NCBI GenBank assembly: GCA_964627755.1
Contig: CAZVIH010000004.1
Coordinates: 53,409-117,408 of the forward strand
From: B10-G9 sp964627755
GTDB taxonomy: Bacteria > Chloroflexota > Anaerolineae > Anaerolineales > UBA11858
Direction of reading: 5' to 3'
DNA length: 64,000 nucleotides
The position numbers were made by a program, and so were the translations under genes. A model generated the notes under the pieces. It saw only the letters and a list, made by a program, of their open reading frames with translations, was not told where the DNA came from and made no database searches. Shown in pieces: positions 1-6,485 of the stretch (positions are counted from its first letter, which is position 1; each line of letters begins with the position of its first letter).

Positions 1-393
1 CTGGTGGATCTCAAACCAACTCCTGTCACGCGGGCTTTCCCCTGAACCGGTGTAGTCGTAGCTGATGGTCAGCTGCTCCCCGGGCTCGATCTGCCGCCGG
101 GCGCTGAAAGAGATGCTCTGGTTTTTAGTATTTCTCTTGAAGGTCAGGTTGGGCTGATCGTGATGGTTGTAGAGGCTGCCGTAGCCCAGGGCCAGGGCAA
201 CCTGGGTTTTGGACCAGTTGTAGACCAGGCGCCGGATCTGGCGCGGGAAGGGCTGGGTGTTAAGGTCCAGCAATATCACCGGGCAGGATTCCACGATCTC
301 GCCGGGGGAAAAAGCCCGCCCAGCGTATACACCCCGCCCCAGGACTGTGCCGGTTTCGGCAATAGATTGTTTTGGTTGAGGTATAGCTGCCAA
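1..393 (-). CDS. SET-domain protein (partial, C-terminus beyond window edge)
   Basis: Reading the minus strand from a TTG at 391-393 gives an open frame of 131 codons that runs off the window. It contains the SET fold signatures GRGVYAGRAFSPGEIVE near residue 23, LGYGSLYNHHDQPN in the middle, and GEQLTISYDY near residue 115. These match the SAM-binding and tyrosine-containing motifs of small bacterial SET-domain lysine methyltransferase-like proteins. An in-frame TGA lies just upstream, so the TTG is the first usable start; a GGAGG ends 12 bases before it. An ATG closer to that GGAGG is in another frame that stops after about 45 codons, so a frameshift near the start cannot be fully excluded. 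The post-SET cysteines, if any, lie outside the window. Substrate is unknown. Confidence 0.75.
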   Translation of the reverse strand, partial: MAAIPQPKQSIAETGTVLGRGVYAGRAFSPGEIVESCPVILLDLNTQPFPRQIRRLVYNWSKTQVALALGYGSLYNHHDQPNLTFKRNTKNQSISFSARRQIEPGEQLTISYDYTGSGESPRDRSWFEIHQ

Positions 394-745
394 CCATACA
401 AATCACCTCCAACGGGTTTTGCCCGTATAAAACGACAAAGACCAAGCTGCTCAGGAAACGCAAATACTCGGCCTTGAGGAGGTTTGGATTTGCTGTGGGG
501 GAAGCCTCAAGGAAGGCTAGATATAAGTACTATACAAGATTTTTGTGTTAATGTCAAAATTTCTCCGAAATTTTTAAGGTTGGCTGTAAGACGCGACGGG
601 TTGCTCGCTGAGCTCGCGACGGAAGACGGAGGACCGGGGACGGGGATTTCGCAGCGCTCGCGACGGAAGACGGAGGGCTCGCGCAGCGAGCGACGGGAGA
701 CCGACGACCGACGACCGGATTGTAAATAGTTGGCAATTAGTTGGA
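394..745. repeat. Gene-free stretch with G-rich purine repeat (left arm of inverted pair)
   Basis: No credible gene lies here. Positions 412-426 form a small hairpin (ACGGG / CCCGT) just 5' of the ribosome site of the SET gene. About 590-720 is a low-complexity stretch built from CGACGGAAGACGGA-like words and GACCGACGACC repeats. The 17-base word at 629-645 (GAGGACCGGGGACGGGG) recurs exactly, in inverted orientation, at 1211-1227 on the other side of the four-helix-bundle gene. Its base composition differs sharply from the AT-richer DNA around it. Confidence 0.7.
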
Positions 746-1111
746 TTACTGGGGGGATAGATTCTTTCGAAAGGCAATCAACTTCATAAATAGCTGGTGG
801 CCTAAACTGCGGAGCTGCTGCAGTTGTTGATTATCAAGATATGATCTCCGTTCAATAAGATCCAAACAAGCAATCGTTTCGAGATACGATCTCAATGCTA
901 ATCCCAAAAATCTATTCTGCTCCGCATCGGATTGGCTTGTGGATCCTTCTGCGATGTTGAGATCGATGGATGTTGCTGCGCGTATTATTTGCGAAGACAG
1001 ATTGAATCTTTCCGTATCTGGTAAATCAGGGATTGCAGCATACACCTGATCAATATTATCCATCGCCAATTGATAGACTGTAAGATCGTGAAATTTATAT
1101 TTTTCGATCAC
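746..1111 (-). CDS. Four-helix bundle protein (S23/IVS family)
   Basis: The 121-residue product has the family hallmarks of the 23S rRNA intervening-sequence (S23) four-helix bundle proteins: FHDLTVYQLAMDN at the N-terminus, then LSSQIIRAATSIDLNIAEGS, and a SYLETIACLDL helix. Length (about 120) is normal for the family. The start is GTG, placed 8 bases after GGGGG. Relatives form pentameric bundles, and the Avd accessory protein of diversity-generating retroelements belongs to the same superfamily. No reverse transcriptase is nearby, so this is a stand-alone copy of unknown role. It is flanked by inverted G-rich repeats, which suggests movement as a cassette (inference). Confidence 0.85.
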   Translation of the reverse strand: MIEKYKFHDLTVYQLAMDNIDQVYAAIPDLPDTERFNLSSQIIRAATSIDLNIAEGSTSQSDAEQNRFLGLALRSYLETIACLDLIERRSYLDNQQLQQLRSLGHQLFMKLIAFRKNLSPQ

Positions 1112-1167
1112 ATTATTACCCCCTGAATCTAGCTTAACTTAATCTACTTTTCAAAGTCAATACGTAT

Positions 1168-1265
1168 GTCGGATTCCGTCCTCGGTCGCAAACGAAGTGA
1201 GTCCCTCGTCCCCCGTCCCCGGTCCTCGGTCGCGAACGAAGTGAGCATCCGGTCTTCGGTCCAAT
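1168..1265. repeat. C-rich repeat (right arm of inverted pair)
   Basis: Low-complexity sequence containing two copies of a CGGTCGCRAACGAAGTGAG word and a 17-base word at 1211-1227 that is the exact reverse complement of 629-645. It lies between the four-helix-bundle gene and the end of the next gene. It resembles the G-rich stretch at 9130-9270. Confidence 0.7.
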
Positions 1266-1273
1266 CCGCAGGA

Positions 1274-2002
1274 TTATTCTCCCACAACATCAATCTGGGC
1301 CGGTCGCCAGCTGCGGATCGTATTTTGATTCATTTCCTGGAAGCGGGTCAGCTGGGCTTCAGGCATGGCGAAGCGCGATTTGGCGGTGCCCAGCATCAAT
1401 AAACAATAAGACAGGTTGCCTAAATGGTCAGCGCTGATAAAACCTTCCTGGGCTTCGAGGGTCTTCCAGAGATGGGTGGTGGTATAGGTCCACAAAACGT
1501 TGACCGGGTTTCTTTCGGCGGCGATCTTTTGATTTTCTGCCCCAAGCATGGAAAGCAGGGTCTTAAAATCTGGCTCGGAAATGAGGGTAAAGAATCCGTA
1601 TTGGCAGGGGGCCTGGCACAGGCTGCAGCCTTTCTGGCGGTGCAGGCGGTTGCTCATCTTGGCTCGCCCGGGATGGATGGCGACCGCTTTCATTAAAGCC
1701 TGGTACTCGGCGGTCTTTTCCGGTTTGCTGTCGGCCTCGATGATGGCTGTTATCAGGTTATCCACCGTTTCCTGGTCCGGCTGGCGAGTGGCCTGCTGGA
1801 AGGCTGCCATGCGCTGCCCTACTTCTGGTGCCACCGCTTTTACAAAATCAGCCATTTTCAAACCGGATTGCTTGGCCAGGGCTGTGCGCATTTTCTGGCT
1901 GGCTTTTTTCAAAGCGCTGATATGGGCCGGGGGGCAGAAAGCCACCAGGTAGTAGTAGCTGATCATTTTCTTAATGGCGATGGGGTGGATTTCCTGGGTC
2001 AT
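1274..2002 (-). CDS. Uncharacterised protein with Cys-x2-Cys-x3-Cys motif
   Basis: Unrecognised 242-residue soluble protein, last gene of a four-gene minus-strand operon, 32 bases after the HerA-like ATPase. It is mostly helical in composition, with many Ala, Gln, Lys and Glu. The only distinctive element is a basic segment followed by KGCSLCQAPCQYGFF near residues 123-137, which could bind a metal or a cluster (inference). The ATG is preceded by GGGAG at good spacing. There is no signal peptide or membrane segment. The stop lies right at the edge of the repeat at 1168-1265. Its job is probably tied to the kinase/Hsp70/ATPase genes upstream, but no function can be assigned. Confidence 0.75.
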   Translation of the reverse strand: MTQEIHPIAIKKMISYYYLVAFCPPAHISALKKASQKMRTALAKQSGLKMADFVKAVAPEVGQRMAAFQQATRQPDQETVDNLITAIIEADSKPEKTAEYQALMKAVAIHPGRAKMSNRLHRQKGCSLCQAPCQYGFFTLISEPDFKTLLSMLGAENQKIAAERNPVNVLWTYTTTHLWKTLEAQEGFISADHLGNLSYCLLMLGTAKSRFAMPEAQLTRFQEMNQNTIRSWRPAQIDVVGE

Positions 2003-2034
2003 GGGTAACTCCCGCTTCTGGAATGATGAATATC

Positions 2035-4842
2035 TTATTTCTCAGCTTTAAACTCGGGGATCGGGGTATAAAAGATCTTCACCCAGGAAGCCATATCATC
2101 CTGGATGCCGCTGATAATGGTCTGCCCGACCTTGAGGCGGGCGATGATCTGGGGCTGGTCTTCTTCCAGGGCCAGGGCACTGGCCATGGCGTCCCGGTCA
2201 TCGGCGCTGACCAGGCGGTGCACGATCTTCAGGTTAGTGTTTTTCAGGGCGTCCGGCACTAACTTGGAGGGCACCTGGTCGATAATGCCCAGTCCCTGGC
2301 CGTAAGCCCGGATCTCTGCCAGGATGTCGGAGAACATTTCGCCCATCTTGGCCGCGGGATTGGCATCCCCGCTGGAGCCGTGGGGGGCGGCCCGCAGGAC
2401 GCGGTGGGCTTCTTCAAAAATAGCCAGGTGCTGCAGGCCGGCAGATTCAGGCGATCCGGCCACTTCATGCTGGGCCTGGCGGTATTCGTACAGGAAATTC
2501 AGTATCAGGGCCATGGTAAAACACTTGTCTGCATCGTCACCCATCTGGCTCAGGTTGATCACAACTGGCCGATCGAAGAGCTCTTTCCAGGGAGTGGAGA
2601 AGGAATGATCGAATAATTTGCCCTTCCAGCCCCTTAACAGGCTGCCGATCCTGGTTTTGAGGGCAGCGGTGATATTATCTGTGATACGCTGCTCGTAGCC
2701 CTTGGCGCTTACCAGGTCGCCGATGCGAGCCTGGAGCTGGCTCAGGGTAGGGGCGCCGGCCCCATCGGGGGGCAGTTCGTCATCTTCCAGCCAACCCTGG
2801 CTGTCGTACAGGTCCACCAGGCCTTCTTCCAGGATCACAGGCAGGATCTCGTACATCGGGAAGCTGGCATTAAAAATGGATTTCAGGCGGTCGAGGTGGG
2901 GCATGACATTGGTATGGGCGCCTTTGAGGCGGATGATATCAAAGGGATTGATCTTAAGCTGGTCCAGCTTCACCCCGCCCCAATCCTCCCGTCCGGGCAT
3001 ATAAACCGCGATTTTTTTCTTAAATTTGCCTGAAGCGTTATAGGCCAGAGCCAGCTGGACATATTCATCCTTGGCGGGTTCAATGACCATCCAGTTGGTC
3101 TTCTGGGTCATCATTTCCTCGATGAAACGTCGGCAGGTATTGGATTTGCCGCTGCCTGTGATGCCAGTGATGAAGACATGGCGGGTAAGGGAATCCAGGT
3201 CGATGTTATAGGCCAGCCCTTTGATCTCTTCTCCACCTTCCAGGACGGTCCCCAGGCTCATGATCCGTTTTTTCCCTTCCAGTTCAGGCGGGTTGAGGCT
3301 GAATGTTGCTGTGGACTGGACCGACAAGCCCGGCATTTCCCGCCGGGGCAGGTTGATTAATAAAGAAAGCTCTTCTGTATTCAATGGTGTGGTGAGGCCC
3401 TGATAAAGGTTTCCCAGGGGATGCTGGATAGGTTCACCATCATCCGGGGCGGTTAACATCAACCGAGGCTGGGTGAAGGCATCCAGAGCCACCTGGACCT
3501 GACCGTCCCAGACCGGGTCCAACTTGTGGATCCGGATGGGTTCAAAGGCGCTTTTATGGCCGCTGACCAGGGCTTTGAGCTGAGCCTGGGCCTGCGAAGC
3601 CGATTCTGCCTGATCACTTAAAATATATACTCCCACATTCCAGCAGCCCTGGGATCGGGCTACTTCAAAGCGGTTGACAGTTTCTCCAAGCAGTCTTGTG
3701 CATTCCTCGGCGTGTTTGTTGAGCACTTCCTGGCCGAAAGTCATCGATTCGCCGGTGGTTGTGCCGGCGCTGGTGGAGGTGCTGATCGAGCGGCTCAGGC
3801 TTTCGCTTTCTGAAAGGGATTCACTTTTGGAGGAAGAGCCGCTGGTGGAGGGCAGCAGCTGGCCAAACATGCCCATCATGCCCGAAAGCAGGAACGGGCC
3901 GCCGGCCACGGTCAGCAGGGCAGCTACGCCGCCCATGCCGGCCATCTTTAACCCTTTGGCCGCACCGCTGCCGCCTTCCATGGCAGTGCCCAAAACACCC
4001 TTGCTTTTGCTTTCGGAATCGCTGCTGGATTCACTCTTGGAAGTTGATGTGGATTCAGATTCTGATTCGGAGCTGGAAGTGGTATCTGATGTTCCCTGGC
4101 TTTTTCCCATCTGAAGGGTGGTTTTCATAAAACCGTGGATCTGCCCGGAGAGCGAATTGCAGGCATCCACCGTATCCACCACTGCGGATTCCGGCAGGGG
4201 TTCAGCCAGCACCAGGTAGAGGTAGGGTTTTCCGCGCATACCCCGCATTAATTTATCGAGGGTTTGGGGATCGGTCCCTCCCTGTTTTTGTTCTGTTTTT
4301 GGAGATGGGATCCCGGTAAAGGCCCGGGCGTGGGAGAAAGTGCTGAGGGGGACATGGACTTTGTCGGCAATCTCCTTATAATCATCCACCATCCTCACCC
4401 GGGTTCCCGGCCAGTTGGAACACAGGAACTGCCCCAGCTGATTGGCAAAGAGGGCAGGCTGGGTTCCGGGCGCCCTGCCCGTGACCCCGAAATAGATCCG
4501 GTTGCGCATGCCGTCGCTGCTGATGGCAAAGATCAAGGCATAGCGGGGATCATGACAGGCAGCCAGGGCAGTTTGAATGGCGCCAAAATAATCCACATCA
4601 TTTTCATTGATGGGTTTCCCTACCTGCTCCACTTCGAAAAAAGCCACATCCGGGGAGGAGGAAATTTTCCCTTCCAAAACCCGCATGACTTCATTTTCCA
4701 GGATGGGTCCGTCCAGGTAGTTGCGGCGTAAAGCAAAAAGAGTGGAGCGGGAAAGCATTTCCCCGGCTGCGGCCAGCAGTTCCGGAGTGAGATCCTGGGG
4801 AGAAGAAAGATTAACCAGTTGATTGTCAGATTGCTGGGCCAT
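2035..4842 (-). CDS. HerA/VirB4-like (DUF87) P-loop ATPase with serine-rich tracts
   Basis: 935-residue protein. The N-terminal ~240 residues are unrecognised. About residues 244-356 consist of two serine-rich tracts (SESESESTSTSKSESSSD and SKSESLSESESLSRSIST) either side of a hydrophobic Gly-rich segment that may sit in a membrane. The C-terminal half is a HerA-type ATPase: Walker A GITGSGKSNT near residue 560, Walker B LAIFEEAHR near residue 805, and a late conserved arginine region. HerA relatives pump DNA or protein as hexamers, but no NurA nuclease or SIR2 partner is present here. The ATG follows GGAGGATCCC. It sits 17 bases after the Hsp70-FHA gene. The serine tracts would be natural targets for the operon's kinase (inference). 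Substrate unknown. Confidence 0.85.
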   Translation of the reverse strand: MAQQSDNQLVNLSSPQDLTPELLAAAGEMLSRSTLFALRRNYLDGPILENEVMRVLEGKISSSPDVAFFEVEQVGKPINENDVDYFGAIQTALAACHDPRYALIFAISSDGMRNRIYFGVTGRAPGTQPALFANQLGQFLCSNWPGTRVRMVDDYKEIADKVHVPLSTFSHARAFTGIPSPKTEQKQGGTDPQTLDKLMRGMRGKPYLYLVLAEPLPESAVVDTVDACNSLSGQIHGFMKTTLQMGKSQGTSDTTSSSESESESTSTSKSESSSDSESKSKGVLGTAMEGGSGAAKGLKMAGMGGVAALLTVAGGPFLLSGMMGMFGQLLPSTSGSSSKSESLSESESLSRSISTSTSAGTTTGESMTFGQEVLNKHAEECTRLLGETVNRFEVARSQGCWNVGVYILSDQAESASQAQAQLKALVSGHKSAFEPIRIHKLDPVWDGQVQVALDAFTQPRLMLTAPDDGEPIQHPLGNLYQGLTTPLNTEELSLLINLPRREMPGLSVQSTATFSLNPPELEGKKRIMSLGTVLEGGEEIKGLAYNIDLDSLTRHVFITGITGSGKSNTCRRFIEEMMTQKTNWMVIEPAKDEYVQLALAYNASGKFKKKIAVYMPGREDWGGVKLDQLKINPFDIIRLKGAHTNVMPHLDRLKSIFNASFPMYEILPVILEEGLVDLYDSQGWLEDDELPPDGAGAPTLSQLQARIGDLVSAKGYEQRITDNITAALKTRIGSLLRGWKGKLFDHSFSTPWKELFDRPVVINLSQMGDDADKCFTMALILNFLYEYRQAQHEVAGSPESAGLQHLAIFEEAHRVLRAAPHGSSGDANPAAKMGEMFSDILAEIRAYGQGLGIIDQVPSKLVPDALKNTNLKIVHRLVSADDRDAMASALALEEDQPQIIARLKVGQTIISGIQDDMASWVKIFYTPIPEFKAEK

Positions 4843-4859
4843 GGGATCCTCCCCAAATA

Positions 4860-6470
4860 TCAGTTATTTGATCTTTTCAGTCGAAAACTGTGGTCTCCAA
4901 AACGAACTTCATCATCCTCGTTCAGTGAGATCGGCTGGTTTTTTTCCAGGCGGGTATCATTCACAAAGGAACCGTTGGTGCTGCCCAGATCGATCAGCTC
5001 GATCGTATCTCCGGCGATCAAAAATCGGGCATGATGGCGGGAGATCTTCTCAGCCGGGATATGGATCTCATTGGTTGCTGAGCGTCCCACCCGGTTTTCT
5101 CCATCCACCAGGTGGAAGATATCACCCAAGGGGGATTCGAGGATATAGCTCTTCTCTTCCGGAGTTTCTTCCCCTCCTGGGCTGGTTTCTTCCGGTTTTA
5201 CAGCGGCGAGGGCTTCGATATCCCCCATGAATAACAGGCTGGGCCGGGCCCGTTCGCTGGCAGCGCCGTATTCCAGGCTGGTGCCTACAACGACACTTTC
5301 ATCGGGGTTGTCAGCCAGGATCAGGTCCTTGCCGGGAAAGCGCTCTTCCAGATGTTTGTAGATCGAATACAGCTGGGAGCCGCCGCCCACCAGAACGATC
5401 TGCCCGATCTGGTCCTCATCCAGGCCAATTGCTTTCAGGCCATTCTCAACCAGGTTGGAAAAGTTCCTGGCCAGGCCGCTGGTGATATCCTGGAATTTGC
5501 CTTTATCAAGTTTGACCATACCCCGGAAGATCTCACCGTCGCGCATCACCAGGGTAACAGTCCTTTGCGGGACGCGTGAAGTATCCTCATCAAAGAGCAG
5601 CTGGCGGCTGAGGGATTCCTTGAGACGTTTGGCTACATTGCGTAATGAAAGCAGTGCCCCGGGGTCTTCGGCGATAGCGGAGGCCGGGATGCGCAGTTCA
5701 TCGGCAATGCTGTTGGCCAGCTGGGTATCGTAGTGGCCGCCGCCAAAAGCCTCACCGTAGCGGCCGATGAAGATCAATTCCCCACTGCGGGGATCAACTT
5801 CTCCAGCTACCAGGTCTGTGGTGCTGCCGCCCACATCCACGATCAGAGTTGATTTGCCTGCAGATAGATGCTGGAGGTGACCCTGCCTTTTCAGGCTCAG
5901 GATGGCTCCTTCTGGTTCAGAGACAAAGCGGATGTTTTCGTGCACCTCTTCCGGCAGGCAGTTCTTGACGACTTTGGAAAAATCATCAAAGATCACACCC
6001 GCATGAGCGGTTTGCCAGTGGACGGGATAAGCAAAAGCAAATACAGCTCTCGCATCAAAACTGCCCGTGCGCCACTTTTCCCGCAAGAGCTGGGCCAGCA
6101 CCGCGTCCAGCATCAGGCGCGTGAAGGTCAGCGCCTGCTGGTGGGTGTAGCGCAGCTGGTGAGGTTCGGGATTGGGATCGAGGTGGGCGCCGATGCAGGG
6201 TTTAAAGTAGTCCCGGATCCGAAGCCGGTTGGATTCGTCATCCACCTGGCTCTGGGCCATATCTCCGTAGCAGTCCAGCTCAGTGCCATCCGGGGTCAGC
6301 AGCAGTATGGCCGGCAGGCGCCGGTCGACAAAGCTGGTCAGGGGAGAGGGACTGGGCTCACCGATCAGGTGGACGCGGTTGCCCACCAGGTCATACTGGG
6401 AGCGGTACAGGCGCCAGTTGGTGGCGCCGCAGTCAAAGGCGAAGAGGGTTTTCTGCTCTGTGTTTGCCAT
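4860..6470 (-). CDS. Hsp70-like ATPase fused to C-terminal FHA domain
   Basis: 536 residues. The N-terminal part is an actin/Hsp70 ATPase fold: phosphate-1 motif FAFDCGATNWRLY at about residue 10, phosphate-2 VDVGGSTTDL near 207, and adenosine motif VLVGGGSQ near 357. The Hsp70 substrate-binding domain is absent. In its place, after a Glu/Pro-rich linker, residues ~450-532 form an FHA domain with GRSATNEI, SRHHARF and DLGSTNGSFVN, the phosphothreonine-binding signatures. The gene is 15 bases after the kinase gene and 17 before the ATPase gene, with GGGAG before its ATG. The natural reading is that the FHA domain docks onto phosphoproteins made by the neighbouring kinase; this is inference from family knowledge. 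Confidence 0.9.
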   Translation of the reverse strand: MANTEQKTLFAFDCGATNWRLYRSQYDLVGNRVHLIGEPSPSPLTSFVDRRLPAILLLTPDGTELDCYGDMAQSQVDDESNRLRIRDYFKPCIGAHLDPNPEPHQLRYTHQQALTFTRLMLDAVLAQLLREKWRTGSFDARAVFAFAYPVHWQTAHAGVIFDDFSKVVKNCLPEEVHENIRFVSEPEGAILSLKRQGHLQHLSAGKSTLIVDVGGSTTDLVAGEVDPRSGELIFIGRYGEAFGGGHYDTQLANSIADELRIPASAIAEDPGALLSLRNVAKRLKESLSRQLLFDEDTSRVPQRTVTLVMRDGEIFRGMVKLDKGKFQDITSGLARNFSNLVENGLKAIGLDEDQIGQIVLVGGGSQLYSIYKHLEERFPGKDLILADNPDESVVVGTSLEYGAASERARPSLLFMGDIEALAAVKPEETSPGGEETPEEKSYILESPLGDIFHLVDGENRVGRSATNEIHIPAEKISRHHARFLIAGDTIELIDLGSTNGSFVNDTRLEKNQPISLNEDDEVRFGDHSFRLKRSNN

Positions 6471-6485
6471 TTAGTCTTCTCCCTG

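Noticed and set aside
746..1111. Diversity-generating retroelement with Avd-like protein
   Set aside because: No reverse transcriptase, template or variable repeat is visible nearby.
3674..4114. Plus-strand frame rich in Ser/Leu/Glu
   Set aside because: Antisense to the serine-rich tracts of the HerA-like gene; low-complexity shadow.
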